This document shows, in pieces, positions 24,735-34,143 of a stretch of DNA of 64,000 nucleotides; within the stretch, counting starts at the first letter, position 1, and every line of letters starts with the position of its first letter. The position numbers and the translations under genes were made by a program. The stretch is taken from contig JAISPG010000069.1 of assembly GCA_031275085.1 (NCBI GenBank), positions 1 to 64,000 of the forward strand. Reading direction: 5' to 3'. The notes under the pieces were generated by a model that saw only the letters and a program-made list of their open reading frames with translations, was not told the origin of the DNA and searched no databases. The DNA is from Bacteroidales bacterium. Its GTDB lineage: Bacteria > Bacteroidota > Bacteroidia > Bacteroidales > ML635J-15.

Positions 24735-24778
24735 ACTTTAATGTTAAATATCTAAAATCACATTCATGGGCTCTTAAG

Positions 24779-24826
24779 ATAAAGAAATTACTTTATTAAC
24801 ATTTTATTATAAAGTAATTTCTTTAT
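24779..24826 (+). terminator. 18-bp stem terminator after the PepSY-like genes
   Basis: Arms 24779-24796 and 24809-24826 pair perfectly (stem ATAAAGAAATTACTTTAT) around a 12-nt loop and run into TTCTTTCTG. AT-rich but long; closes the regulator/kinase/PepSY unit. Confidence 0.65.
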
Positions 24827-24844
24827 TTCTTTCTGTAAAATTTA

Positions 24845-24852
24845 TAATTTTG
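24845..24852 (+). promoter_or_regulatory. Promoter -7 box for the coiled-coil protein gene
   Basis: TAATTTTG matches TAnnTTTG fully and lies 17 nt before the ATG at 24870. A TTTA at 24822-24825 has 19-nt spacing for -33. Confidence 0.45.
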
Positions 24853-24869
24853 TAAAAAATTTATTCGAT

Positions 24870-25781
24870 ATGGAAGATTTACAAGAAAAACAACCTGTTA
24901 AAAATAATGACAAAACAACAAAGATATTAATAGCATTGATTTCGGTTATGATAATAGCTATTGGAGTAATGGGCTATATGTTATACGACATGAAAAAGCT
25001 GAATACCCAAATGATGTCAAAAAACCAGGAAGTTACCATAGAAAAAGAAACTTTGAAGAGACAGTTGACTGATCTTCTGGATGATTATGATGAATTAAGT
25101 ACTTCAAATGATAGTTTAAATTCAGAGATAATACGTGAAAAAGAACATATTCAGACTCTCATAAAAGAACTTGAAGGAGTAAGGAACTATAATTACAGTA
25201 TACAGAAAAAATATGAAGAAGAATTAGCCTCGTTACGAAAAATAATGAGAGGATATGTTTACCAGATAGATAGTCTTGACCAGCTCAACAAACAGTTAAT
25301 AGCTGAAAATGTACAGGTTAAACAGGCTCATAGCAGGATTAAGGATGAAATGGATCTGGTTGTAGAACGCAATGACGAACTTGAATTAGCTATTGAAGAA
25401 GCAAGTATAGTGAAAACTGCCGGTATTGGTGTAAAATTCCTTAATAAGAAAAATAAAGAAGTAAATAAACCCAAAAGAGCTGAAAGAATCCAGGTTAATT
25501 TTACACTTGTATCCAACGATCTGGCTGAAAGCGGAGCCAGACGTATTTATCTCAGGATAATACGTCCCGACGGATATGCCCTTACCGATGGGAACACATT
25601 CGAATTCCGTGAAAAAAATATTGTTTATTCTGCATACAGGGATGTCACTTATGAAAAACAAGATCTGGGTGTTGCAATATATTATGATATGGCAGAAACA
25701 TTTATTCCCGGAAAATATAATATAGAATTATATATGAGTGGTAACCTTATAGGACAAACTTTCTTTACAATTGAAAAGTAA
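24870..25781 (+). CDS. Membrane-anchored coiled-coil protein of unknown function
   Basis: 303 residues. A cytoplasmic N-terminus of about 15 residues precedes a single transmembrane helix (about 17-37, ILIALISVMIIAIGVMGYML). Residues 45-180 are a long Glu/Lys/Leu-rich coiled coil. The C-terminal 110 residues form a beta-rich domain (FTLVSNDLAESGARRIYLRI, RPDGYALTDGNTFEF, YNIELYMSGNLIGQ) that may bind a partner in the periplasm. I recall similar proteins beside DUF4271 genes in Bacteroidota but know no function. The next gene overlaps its 3' end by 11 nt. Confidence 0.8.
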   Translation: MEDLQEKQPVKNNDKTTKILIALISVMIIAIGVMGYMLYDMKKLNTQMMSKNQEVTIEKETLKRQLTDLLDDYDELSTSNDSLNSEIIREKEHIQTLIKELEGVRNYNYSIQKKYEEELASLRKIMRGYVYQIDSLDQLNKQLIAENVQVKQAHSRIKDEMDLVVERNDELELAIEEASIVKTAGIGVKFLNKKNKEVNKPKRAERIQVNFTLVSNDLAESGARRIYLRIIRPDGYALTDGNTFEFREKNIVYSAYRDVTYEKQDLGVAIYYDMAETFIPGKYNIELYMSGNLIGQTFFTIEK

Positions 25782-26496
25782 CTTTTTTATATCTTATATT
25801 TTTAATTTCCTGCAAATAGACACTATAAGCCCAATAATCGAAAGGCATACTGATGTTAATATGCTTATTATCTGCATAGTATCTTTTGTAGCATTATTAA
25901 TATTTATTTTTATAAAAACATTCTATCAGGGATTTATCAGGCAACTTTTTTACAATTTTTTTATTGTGGAAAATTCCGGAAACAGCCTTACAGAAAACAA
26001 CACTACAAATTTTCAGGCTAACTCAATATTAATGATAGCTTCAACATTAAGTATAACTACCGCTTTGTTTACTCTCTGTAATTATTCCAACATATTTTTA
26101 ATAAGCCCCGATATTAATTCTATTACATTATTATTTAAGATTTTTATTTTTCTGATCGCATACTTCATTTTTAAATGGACCGCTTTGACAATAATCGGCT
26201 GGACTTATGAAATAAAAAGATACACAAACTCATATACAAAATTCATATATAATCTTATTAAAGTAATTGGGATAACCATTTTTCCCATATATATAATAAT
26301 TCCTTTTGTTGATGGGGCTTTTACAAAAATACTTATAATAGCTGTTGCACTATGTTTTGCATTGTCCTATATATATAAATTCATAATTTTTTTTTCAAAT
26401 TCATTTAAAATAAAATTTTTTAATCATTATTCGATTTTGTATTTTTGCATTTTTGAAATTTTACCCATATTGTTTTTATTAAAAGCAGTAAGGTAA
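25771..26496 (+). CDS. DUF4271 family membrane protein
   Basis: 241 residues if the TTG at 25771 is used (overlapping the upstream stop); the next ATG is at 25861, which would drop 30 polar residues. Five or six hydrophobic helices with FQANSILMIASTLSITTALF and FKWTALTIIGWTY. The family precedes hemD in many Bacteroidota genomes, as here (37-nt gap). Function unknown. Strongly AT-rich, typical for membrane genes in this genome. Confidence 0.75.
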   Translation: MKSNFFISYIFNFLQIDTISPIIERHTDVNMLIICIVSFVALLIFIFIKTFYQGFIRQLFYNFFIVENSGNSLTENNTTNFQANSILMIASTLSITTALFTLCNYSNIFLISPDINSITLLFKIFIFLIAYFIFKWTALTIIGWTYEIKRYTNSYTKFIYNLIKVIGITIFPIYIIIPFVDGAFTKILIIAVALCFALSYIYKFIIFFSNSFKIKFFNHYSILYFCIFEILPILFLLKAVR

Positions 26497-26533
26497 ATTG
26501 AAAAATAGAGTGATAGTCAATTTGTAATAACTT

Positions 26534-27277
26534 ATGAAAATAAAAAACGTTCTTGTTTCTCAACCAAAGCCGGAAACTGAAAAATCTCCATATTTTGATT
26601 TAGCAAAGAAATATAATCTGAGAATTGATTTCAGGCCATTTGTACAAGTAGAAGGAGTGCCGGTAAAAGAATTCAGGCAATCAAAAGTTGATATCGCCGA
26701 GCATACTGCAATAATATTTAACAGCAGGACTGCAATTGACCACTTTTTCAGAACGTGTGAAGAAATAAAAGTACCGGTAAATGATATGTGGAAATACTTT
26801 TGTTTTTCCGAAGCAATTGCTCATTATTTGCAAAAATATGTTGTATACCGTAAAAGAAAAATATTTTATGGAAATTCAACATTTGACGATCTCTTAACTA
26901 CGATACAAAAATTTCCGGATGAAAAATATCTTGTACCGTTAAGTGATGTTCATAAACAAGAAATTCCAAGTAAATTAACCAAAGCAAATATTAACTTCAC
27001 AAAAGCTATTTTATATCGTACTGTCAGTGCAAAATTATCGGATATAAACATAAAAAACTATGATGTTCTGGTATTTTTCAGTCCTGCAGGAGTTGCATCA
27101 TTAAAACAAAATTTTCCTGACTTTGTACAGGAAGAAACATGTATAGGAGCATTTGGTCCTACTACGGCAAAAGCCGTTGAAAATTTAGGTTTAAGACTTG
27201 ATATAAATGCACCTATTCCCGAAGCACCATCAATGCCTGCAGCACTTGAGCTATTTATCAGGGCAAATAATAAATAG
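26534..27277 (+). CDS. hemD: Uroporphyrinogen-III synthase
   Basis: 247 residues with the two-domain HemD layout: KNVLVSQPKPETEKSPYFDLAKKY at the start, ITAIIFNSRTAIDHFF-like region (residues 55-70), and in the second half NYDVLVFFSPAGVASLKQNFP and CIGAFGPTTAKAVENLGLR. HemD cyclises hydroxymethylbilane to uroporphyrinogen III for haem. Sequence identity in this family is low, so the call rests on motif order and the conserved DUF4271-hemD-rnpA neighbourhood. Followed by a strong terminator. Confidence 0.85.
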   Translation: MKIKNVLVSQPKPETEKSPYFDLAKKYNLRIDFRPFVQVEGVPVKEFRQSKVDIAEHTAIIFNSRTAIDHFFRTCEEIKVPVNDMWKYFCFSEAIAHYLQKYVVYRKRKIFYGNSTFDDLLTTIQKFPDEKYLVPLSDVHKQEIPSKLTKANINFTKAILYRTVSAKLSDINIKNYDVLVFFSPAGVASLKQNFPDFVQEETCIGAFGPTTAKAVENLGLRLDINAPIPEAPSMPAALELFIRANNK

Positions 27278-27278
27278 T

Positions 27279-27318
27279 AAAAAAATATAACAGAAATAAG
27301 TCTGTTATATTTTTTTTT
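27279..27318 (+). terminator. Rho-independent terminator between hemD and rnpA
   Basis: 16-bp stem: arms 27279-27294 and 27301-27316 (core ATATAACAGA / TCTGTTATAT) with a 6-nt loop and a run of T ending at 27318. It implies rnpA is driven by a separate promoter or by readthrough. Confidence 0.85.
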
Positions 27319-27336
27319 ACTTTACCAATCAATACC

Positions 27337-27726
27337 ATGGATAATTCATTGAAACGAGATTCAATATTAAGATTAAAATCAGAAATTCAGGATTTGTTTG
27401 ACAATGGAAAAAGAGAATATCCGGGTATTATAAAAGTTGTATGGATCCAGGAAAAAGATATCGAAGAAGGAAAAGTAAAAATTTTTATCTCCGTACCAAA
27501 AAAAATAATAAATAAAGCTGTTCGCAGAAATCTTGTTAAACGACGCATAAAAGAAGCTCTAAGAATAAACCTTACCGAACTGAAGGACTTATGTAAACAA
27601 AACAATATTTGCATTAAGTTAGGAGTTGTTTATATACATTCTTCAATTGAAGAATTCGATCAAATCGAAAATAAAATAATGTTAACTTTACAAAAAATAT
27701 ATTCTAAAATTTATGAAACTCTTTAA
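27337..27726 (+). CDS. rnpA: Ribonuclease P protein component
   Basis: 129 residues. The RNase P signature is VKIFISVPKKIINKAVRRNLVKRRIKEALR, a basic helix that binds the catalytic RNA. It assists 5' processing of precursor tRNAs. The N-terminal half is more acidic than usual (LFDNGKREYPGIIKV), as in other Bacteroidota. It lies right behind the hemD terminator and its last 14 nt overlap the start of the S41 protease, so the two are translationally linked. The usual partners rpmH and yidC are not nearby. Confidence 0.92.
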   Translation: MDNSLKRDSILRLKSEIQDLFDNGKREYPGIIKVVWIQEKDIEEGKVKIFISVPKKIINKAVRRNLVKRRIKEALRINLTELKDLCKQNNICIKLGVVYIHSSIEEFDQIENKIMLTLQKIYSKIYETL

Positions 27727-29410
27727 CAGAATAAAAACGTTCTTAGGCTCCAGAAAAAAAATATCTATATCCGTTGTAGTACTGGTATTAATAATATCAA
27801 TATCATTTACTGCCAGTCGTAATACAGACAATAATTTTGAAACAGTTAAAAATCTGGATATATTTTATTCACTATACAAGGAAGTAAATCTTTATTATGT
27901 AGATCCTATAGTTCCCGGTGATATTATAAAAACAGGTATTGATGCCATGCTTAATAGTCTGGATCCTTATACGGTATATATTCCCGAATCTCAGACTGAA
28001 GATCTGAAGATCATGACTACCGGCAAATACGGAGGTATCGGAGCATTAATAAGAAAAAAAGATGATTATACAATGGTTACCCAACCATATGAAAACAGTC
28101 CGGCAGCAAAATCCGGGGTCATCGCAGGAGACATTATACTTGAAATAGACGGCAGAACGATGAAAGATAAAGCATCGGAAGATGTATCGGAACTTTTACG
28201 CGGAGAACCGAAAACAAAGGTTAAGCTGAAATTAAAACGTATAGGAGAAGAAAAGCCCATTGAAATCAGTATAGAACGTGAAGAAATAAAAATGAATTCT
28301 GTTCCGTATTACGGCATGCTCGAAGACAATATCGGATATATTTATCTTAACAGTTTTACCAATACTGCTGGAAAAGAAGTAAAAGATGCTTTTACCGACC
28401 TTAAAAAGAATAATGATCTTAATACCATAGTTCTCGACCTCAGGGGAAACTCAGGAGGGTTACTTATAGAAGCGGTAAAAATCTGCAATCTGTTCGTGGA
28501 AAAAGGCAGCGATATTGTAAGTATGAAAGGAAAAGTCGCTCAAATGGATAAGGTTTATAATGCAGAATCCAACCCTATGGATACAGATATAAAAGTAATT
28601 GTTCTCGTCAACAGAGGTTCGGCATCAGCATCGGAAATTGTTGCAGGATGTATACAGGACCTTGACAGGGGAGTTATAATAGGACAACGTACTTATGGAA
28701 AAGGATTGGTACAAACAACACGTGAGTTAAGTTATAACGGAATACTTAAAGTAACTACAGCAAAATATTATACTCCAAGCGGACGATGCATTCAGGCACT
28801 TGACTATACACATCGTAACGAAGATGGTAGCGTAGGCAATATTCCCGATTCATTAATATCTGAATTTAAAACAAAAAACGGACGTACAGTATATGATGGC
28901 GGTGGAGTAGAACCTGATATTACTGTCGAAGAAAAAAAGATCAGTAACATTACTGTGGCATTAGTTATTAATGACCTTATATTTGATTATGCAAATCACT
29001 ATAAATATACTCATCCTACAATAGAGAGCGCTGGTACATTTAAATTTACGGACAAAGATTATGACGATTTTCTAAACTTTATTAAAAATAAAGATTTTGA
29101 CTATAAATCAAAAACGGAAGAGGCATTAAATAAACTTATAGAAGAATCAAAAGAAGAAAAGTATTATGATACTGCTGAAGCCGAACTGAAAGGACTTTCT
29201 GAAAAGTTTAAACGCGACAGGGAAAAAGATCTTATGTTATTTAAAGACGAAATTATCGATATTATCAGTACGGAAATTTTGTCTAAATATTATTATGATA
29301 AAGGAGTTATAATTTACAGCCTTAAAAATGATGACGAAGTAAGAAAAGCTGTAGAAATAGCTAAAAATAACGATTCATATTTAAAAACCCTAAATCCTTC
29401 AAAGAAATAA
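27713..29410 (+). CDS. S41 family carboxy-terminal processing peptidase (CtpA-like)
   Basis: 565 residues. A signal anchor (about 14-34) is followed by an N-terminal helical region, a PDZ domain (about 85-170: GGIGALIRKKDDYTMV, SPAAKSGVIAGDIILEIDG) and the S41 catalytic domain with the Ser nucleophile in VNRGSASASEIVAGC and the Lys in GQRTYGKGLVQ. It cleaves periplasmic substrates at hydrophobic C-termini. The last 130 residues form an extra helical region (KFKRDREKDLMLFKDEI) found in Bacteroidota members. It overlaps rnpA and is one nt from trpS. Confidence 0.94.
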   Translation: MKLFNRIKTFLGSRKKISISVVVLVLIISISFTASRNTDNNFETVKNLDIFYSLYKEVNLYYVDPIVPGDIIKTGIDAMLNSLDPYTVYIPESQTEDLKIMTTGKYGGIGALIRKKDDYTMVTQPYENSPAAKSGVIAGDIILEIDGRTMKDKASEDVSELLRGEPKTKVKLKLKRIGEEKPIEISIEREEIKMNSVPYYGMLEDNIGYIYLNSFTNTAGKEVKDAFTDLKKNNDLNTIVLDLRGNSGGLLIEAVKICNLFVEKGSDIVSMKGKVAQMDKVYNAESNPMDTDIKVIVLVNRGSASASEIVAGCIQDLDRGVIIGQRTYGKGLVQTTRELSYNGILKVTTAKYYTPSGRCIQALDYTHRNEDGSVGNIPDSLISEFKTKNGRTVYDGGGVEPDITVEEKKISNITVALVINDLIFDYANHYKYTHPTIESAGTFKFTDKDYDDFLNFIKNKDFDYKSKTEEALNKLIEESKEEKYYDTAEAELKGLSEKFKRDREKDLMLFKDEIIDIISTEILSKYYYDKGVIIYSLKNDDEVRKAVEIAKNNDSYLKTLNPSKK

Positions 29411-29411
29411 A

Positions 29412-30404
29412 ATGGATACTGTTTTAAGTGGAATAAGACCTACCGGAAATCTACATTTGGGTAACTATCTGGGGGCAGTACAAAATTTTGTTACTATGCA
29501 ATATAATGAAAAATGTTTTTTCTTTATTGCAGATTATCATTCCTTAACAACACATCCAAATCCCAAAGATCTTCATAAAAACGTAAGACAGGTTCTGGTC
29601 GAATATCTTGCAGCAGGTCTTGATCCCGAAGTATCAACCATATATATACAAAGCGACTTACCGGAATTATGCGAATTATATCTTTTATTAAATATGAGCG
29701 CATATCTGGGCGAACTGGAAAGGACTTCCTCATTTAAGGAAAAAGCCCGGAAACATTCCGAAAACATCAATGCAGGATTGTTAACATATCCTGTATTAAT
29801 GGCTGCGGACATATTAATTCATAATGCCGATAAAGTTCCTGTAGGAAAAGACCAGGAACAACATCTTGAAATGACAAGAAAATTCGCACGCCGTTTTAAT
29901 AACATTTACGGAGTTGAATATTTTAAAGAACCTGTAGCATATAATTTCGGAAAAGAACTTATCAAAATACCAGGCCTGGATGGCAGCGGAAAAATGGGAA
30001 AATCGGAAGGTAACGGTATATTCCTGATCGATGATGAAGCAACGATAAGAAAAAAAGTAATGAAAGCCGTTACGGATTCAGGTCCAACAGAACCTGATTC
30101 GGAAATGCCTGAAAGCATAAAGAATTTATTTACTATCATGGAAATAGTTTCATCACCGGATACTGTGACATATTTCAAAGAAAAATATACTACATGCGAA
30201 ATAAGATATGGCGATCTGAAAAAACAACTTGCAGAAGATATTATAAAAGTTATAAAACCCGTTCACGAACGTATAAAAGAAATAGATTCCGATGATGATT
30301 ATCTAAAAAGAGTAGCAAGTCAAGGAGCAGAAAAAGCACATGAAAGTGGAATAAAAACCATTAATAATGTAAGGGAAATAATCGGAATAAAAAAATTTTA
30401 TTAA
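29412..30404 (+). CDS. trpS: Tryptophanyl-tRNA synthetase
   Basis: 330 residues, normal for bacterial TrpRS. The HIGH-type motif is GNLHLGNYLGA near the start; AADILIHNADKVPVGKDQEQHLEMTR lies mid-domain; the KMSKS-type loop reads GSGKMGKSEGN. It charges tRNA-Trp with tryptophan. The ATG follows the protease stop by one nucleotide, suggesting translational coupling. No T-box or trp leader is visible. Confidence 0.97.
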   Translation: MDTVLSGIRPTGNLHLGNYLGAVQNFVTMQYNEKCFFFIADYHSLTTHPNPKDLHKNVRQVLVEYLAAGLDPEVSTIYIQSDLPELCELYLLLNMSAYLGELERTSSFKEKARKHSENINAGLLTYPVLMAADILIHNADKVPVGKDQEQHLEMTRKFARRFNNIYGVEYFKEPVAYNFGKELIKIPGLDGSGKMGKSEGNGIFLIDDEATIRKKVMKAVTDSGPTEPDSEMPESIKNLFTIMEIVSSPDTVTYFKEKYTTCEIRYGDLKKQLAEDIIKVIKPVHERIKEIDSDDDYLKRVASQGAEKAHESGIKTINNVREIIGIKKFY

Positions 30405-30442
30405 ACTCTGAGTATTTTAAACCAACACAAGTATAAAAAAAT

Positions 30443-31018
30443 ATGGGTTTATTTTCGATACTGTCAATAGCTACGGGACTTTCCATAGATAGTTTGACTG
30501 TTTCTATGGCTTCGGTTTCAACATGTAAAGAAAAAAAAACAGGACAATTTATAAGGTTTGCATTAATACTTGGGCTTGTACAGGCATTTTTTTTAATATT
30601 AGGCTGGGCTGCCGGGTTGGGACTGGAAAAATATTTTAAGACATACGACCATTGGATTGCTTTCATTTTATTGTCCTTTATCGGTGGAAAAATGATCTAC
30701 GAAGGTTTTACCAATAAAGATGAAGATCAGAAAAAAGAAATAAATTTCAATAATCTTTTTCTAATAACATGCCTGGGGATTGCAACAAGTATAGACGCAC
30801 TGGCTATTGGCGTAACATTGCCGTTGATCAATTTAAATATCTGGCTGTCTGCATTAATTACTCTTCTTGTGACTTTTACATTTTCACTCATAGGATTGTT
30901 TTCCGGCAATTTTATTAAAAATAAATTTAAGAATATTCCTATTGAAGTAATAGGCGGACTTTTCCTGTTAGGAATAGGAGTTAAAGTATTTATTGAACAT
31001 CTGGTCAACGGATGCTGA
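30443..31018 (+). CDS. mntP: Manganese efflux pump MntP
   Basis: 191 residues, six hydrophobic segments in two inverted repeats of three, the MntP (DUF204) plan. Conserved acidic spots in membrane segments occur in SIATGLSIDSLTVSMA and again in GIATSIDALAIGVTLP. The C-terminus ends after IEVIGGLFLLGIGVKVFIEH. It exports Mn2+ from the cytoplasm. A yybP-ykoY type riboswitch often precedes mntP elsewhere; the 38-nt gap to trpS has no room for one. Confidence 0.93.
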   Translation: MGLFSILSIATGLSIDSLTVSMASVSTCKEKKTGQFIRFALILGLVQAFFLILGWAAGLGLEKYFKTYDHWIAFILLSFIGGKMIYEGFTNKDEDQKKEINFNNLFLITCLGIATSIDALAIGVTLPLINLNIWLSALITLLVTFTFSLIGLFSGNFIKNKFKNIPIEVIGGLFLLGIGVKVFIEHLVNGC

Positions 31019-31037
31019 TATTATATACCAATAGTTT

Positions 31038-31742
31038 TCATATCCAACCTTTTAGTTTATAATAAAATATTGCAAAATATTCTCTTAAACAAACAATCTC
31101 AAGTTTCAGGTAGTTCCAGAAAGTGTATCTGATCTTCGTATTATTAATTTCAGGAATATATTTGTTTCCAGCCAGTTCCTGATTATCAAGTGATAAACTG
31201 AAATTTATTTCAGCATCAAAAGCACCGGCACCATGTACATAAGAAAAGCCGCTCTTATTAAAACATTTTACCGAACGCCTCAGGTGTTCGGGAGATGTTA
31301 TTATCAATAATTTTTTATCCGAAAGTTCAGGCATATGCTTTTTGAGACTTATTACCTGAGAGTGGGTATTAGCTCCTCCGGTAGAAAATAATATATTTTC
31401 AGGATTTATACCTCTCCCCGTAAGCTCTCCAAGCATTTTTACCTGTCCGACCGAGTCTTCAGGATGCAAAATTATAACAGGTACCTGATAATAATCAGAA
31501 TATTGCGAAGTATAATATAATCTCATAAGGTTATTTTCAGATGGCATCCCTCCTCCACCAAGCATAATTATGTACTCAGGAATAAATATCTCTTCTGTTT
31601 TGTTAGGATCGGTACCTAACGACCTGTGCATGTAAAACGGTGCAGGAGTAAGGGCCAGCATTAACATAATAAAAAATATACATCCTGATACTATGGCTGA
31701 AATTTTTAATATTCTCAAAAGCACATTCAGGAAGTTTTTCAT
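31038..31742 (-). CDS. YdcF/SanA-like (DUF218) membrane protein
   Basis: 234 residues with one N-terminal membrane anchor (about 10-32) and a DUF218 domain: YIIMLGGGGMPSENNLMRLY, VPVIILHPED, FSTGGANTHSQVISLKKHM and KLLIITSPEHLRRSVKCFNK. DUF218 proteins act at the envelope (SanA, ElyC in E. coli), with a suggested role in peptidoglycan precursor or envelope integrity; their reaction is unproven. Convergent with mntP. Monocistronic by spacing. Confidence 0.85.
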   Translation of the reverse strand: MKNFLNVLLRILKISAIVSGCIFFIMLMLALTPAPFYMHRSLGTDPNKTEEIFIPEYIIMLGGGGMPSENNLMRLYYTSQYSDYYQVPVIILHPEDSVGQVKMLGELTGRGINPENILFSTGGANTHSQVISLKKHMPELSDKKLLIITSPEHLRRSVKCFNKSGFSYVHGAGAFDAEINFSLSLDNQELAGNKYIPEINNTKIRYTFWNYLKLEIVCLREYFAIFYYKLKGWI

Positions 31743-31930
31743 AAGTAATGTAAATTAATCCGGCAATTTTATACAAATAAAAGCCTGCTTTTATCTGCAA
31801 ATTTAATGTAATTCCTTTACAAAATAGCCAATAAATAAAAACATTTAATACCTTATACTAAAAATTATTATAATTCAACCTATTATCTGTAATAAATATA
31901 GAAAATAATGCAAATACATGCATTAAAAAA

Positions 31931-32707
31931 CTAATTAATTTTTATTATTAGATTATTTTTAAATTCATCATAAGGGATGAGGATCTCTTTTGTTCCGTCA
32001 ACGTATGGAGCAATTTCATAAGTATTATAAAACAGCAATAATCCGTCTTTTGTAAAAAATAAATTATGAGGTAACGTAAATTCATCATTCTCAAACATTA
32101 ATCCGGTTAAATTAATCGATCCGTTTTCAGGGATATTATATTTTTCCCTGAATTTTTTTTCGGCTAACCTGGTCAAACTGTTTATATCCTTTATTACATC
32201 ATTAATATTAAATTCTTTACCTGTTACCGGATCAAAAAGCAGGGAATTTACATAACTGTTGCCATGAGCACCACCTGTAAATGTATATAATTCTATTCTT
32301 ATATTAATTATCTCAGGACTATTATATTCAACAGTTCCTTTAACTATCGCTTCCCAGGGCACATGGTAATCCGGATAATTTATCAGGAAATTTTCATAGT
32401 TTCTGACAAATCCGTCAAAAAGTTCATCATAATTTGAAGATTCATCCCCTTCCTGCGCTATAAAAAATTTTAGTGTTTCAAAGATTTTATTATTGATATT
32501 TTCTGCCGCCGAGCTGTTCCCTTCTGCTATAGGAATAGATGCCGTTAATTCAGTATCGGGGATATCAGCATTATGAAATTTTCTCTCATATTCTGTAGTT
32601 CCAAATGTCAAACCATTAATATTTTTTTGGTCATTTTCCCGTTTACTACTATTTCCACAACTTATTATTAACAGAGTTAGTATAAATGAATAAATAATAT
32701 TTCTCAT
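31931..32707 (-). CDS. DUF3298-domain lipoprotein
   Basis: 258 residues with lipobox ISC (Cys17). The C-terminal half is the DUF3298 (RsiV-like) fold: FTGGAHGNSYVNSLLFDPVTGKEFN, LTRLAEKKFREKYNIP, and EIAPYVDGTKEILIPYDEFKN. An N-terminal DUF4163-like part carries TASIPIAEGNSSAAENINN. In Firmicutes the RsiV relative is an anti-sigma sensor of lysozyme; Bacteroidota homologues are lipoproteins of unknown role. It lies 83 nt downstream of the ECF sigma gene on the same strand and could belong to its regulon. Confidence 0.87.
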   Translation of the reverse strand: MRNIIYSFILTLLIISCGNSSKRENDQKNINGLTFGTTEYERKFHNADIPDTELTASIPIAEGNSSAAENINNKIFETLKFFIAQEGDESSNYDELFDGFVRNYENFLINYPDYHVPWEAIVKGTVEYNSPEIINIRIELYTFTGGAHGNSYVNSLLFDPVTGKEFNINDVIKDINSLTRLAEKKFREKYNIPENGSINLTGLMFENDEFTLPHNLFFTKDGLLLFYNTYEIAPYVDGTKEILIPYDEFKNNLIIKIN

Positions 32708-32790
32708 AACTTTATTTACCTTATAGTATTTATACTTTAAACTCTAAATTAATGATTTTGTTTTTTTTAAATGAATGAAAATGTTTTATC

Positions 32791-33312
32791 TCAGAATAAA
32801 ATAAATGAAATATTTTTCATTTTTCCTTTTATATTTTTTAATGCAACTGAAATATGTTTTTCTACCATTTTTACCGAAATCCCTTCTTTATTGGCAATTT
32901 CTTTATATGTCATTTTATCGAATCTGCTTAATTTAAATACATTTTTACATTTTTCGGGTAATTCTTCTATAACTTCTTCCAGAATTTTATCAAATTCTTC
33001 TTTGTCCACAAATTCATAAGCATCCCTAAGCTCTTTCTCTTCCAGAGTATACGATGAAATAAGGGATGAATGTAATTTTTGGTCACGTATATGGTTAAGC
33101 ATCCTGTTACGTGCAGACGTGTATAAATATGATTTTACATGTCTTATCTGTAAAAAGTCTCTGTTAACCCATAATTTATAAAAAATGTCTTGTACAATAT
33201 CTTCAATTACACCTAGGTCTTTAGTGTATAAATTCAGGAAACCGCATACCTGATCAAAGTATTCATCAAATATATTTTTAAAACTCTTTTCGTTTATTTT
33301 ATATTCACCCAT
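32791..33312 (-). CDS. ECF RNA polymerase sigma factor
   Basis: 173 residues: region 2 (about 8-75: FKNIFDEYFDQVCGFLNLYT, IVQDIFYKLWVNRDFLQI, SYLYTSARNRMLNHIRD) and region 4 (about 110-165: LPEKCKNVFKLSRFDKMTYKEIANKEGISVKMVEKHIS). This is the Bacteroidota ECF type paired with FecR anti-sigma factors. Unusually it is the last gene of the cluster: fecR, the STN protein and the DUF5119 lipoprotein all lie upstream on the same strand. It is probably self-amplifying through the shared transcript. Confidence 0.95.
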   Translation of the reverse strand: MGEYKINEKSFKNIFDEYFDQVCGFLNLYTKDLGVIEDIVQDIFYKLWVNRDFLQIRHVKSYLYTSARNRMLNHIRDQKLHSSLISSYTLEEKELRDAYEFVDKEEFDKILEEVIEELPEKCKNVFKLSRFDKMTYKEIANKEGISVKMVEKHISVALKNIKGKMKNISFILF

Positions 33313-33341
33313 TCTCTACTTTCCTGAAATTGCTTACACAA

Positions 33342-34136
33342 TTAATTTATTACATGCTCCAGTTCGTCATCATTAATATAAACATCAATAATTTGAGTTT
33401 CAGTTTTATCATTATTAAAATTTGTCAATAAATTGCCAATATCTTTTTCGCATCTGATTTTTGTGGAATCATCGACATTTGCTTCAAATAAAAGAACCTG
33501 ATTTATACCTACCGTTCCAAACGTATTAATCTCCGAAGTATAATCCATAAAAAACAAATCAACATAAGAAGGTTCTTTTTCATTCATAGTTTTAATATCA
33601 AATGCTCCTGCCATATTACTTAATGTCCCTGAAGAAAAGTCAAGCGAATAACCATCAATATGTAACCTGAGAATCAGTTTACATGTGTTCCTGACAGGTA
33701 CCATAATAACTTCTGCATTATCATTTCCCTGAACTGTTAATTTTTCTGATGCAGAATAGAAAGCAACCGGATCATTTTTAATTTTCCCGTTGCTATCATT
33801 ATTAATGCTTGCATTTAAGTTATTGATCGTAAAATCATAAGAAACGCTATAAATATATATATCATAATCTCCCGGAAGTAAATAAAGAGTATCCGGCTGT
33901 GTCCTTTTTTCAACAATAAAACTTCTACCGTCAATTTCTAAAATAACATTTTCCGCCATATCATCGGCTTCCATATTTTCCCAGTTTATCTTTATTATCA
34001 CTTTCTTTTTTGCAGTATCTGTTACTTCCGGAGGTTCCGAAGGCCCTATTATGTCTATATCATAAAGAGTTTTTTTGATACATGAACTAAAAAAGAGCAA
34101 CAGAATAAAAATATTTATTATATAGTACTTTTTCAT
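33342..34136 (-). CDS. DUF5119 / FimB-Mfa2-like lipoprotein
   Basis: 264 residues, lipobox FSSC (Cys19). The mature part resembles DUF5119 or Mfa2/FimB fimbrial anchor-like proteins: VIIKINWENMEADDMAENVILEIDG, TLYLLPGDYDIYIYSVSYDF and a second beta-sandwich with CKLILRLHIDGYSLDFSSGTLSNMAGAFD. Fimbrial anchor proteins of this class sit on the cell surface, but no fimbrillin lies in the window. Eight nt behind the STN-DUF3575 gene and 29 nt before the sigma gene, so part of one operon. Confidence 0.78.
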   Translation of the reverse strand: MKKYYIINIFILLLFFSSCIKKTLYDIDIIGPSEPPEVTDTAKKKVIIKINWENMEADDMAENVILEIDGRSFIVEKRTQPDTLYLLPGDYDIYIYSVSYDFTINNLNASINNDSNGKIKNDPVAFYSASEKLTVQGNDNAEVIMVPVRNTCKLILRLHIDGYSLDFSSGTLSNMAGAFDIKTMNEKEPSYVDLFFMDYTSEINTFGTVGINQVLLFEANVDDSTKIRCEKDIGNLLTNFNNDKTETQIIDVYINDDELEHVIN

Positions 34137-34143
34137 TTGATTA

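Noticed and set aside
30405-30442. Manganese (yybP-ykoY) riboswitch before mntP
   Set aside because: The 38-nt gap is too short and no conserved core is visible.
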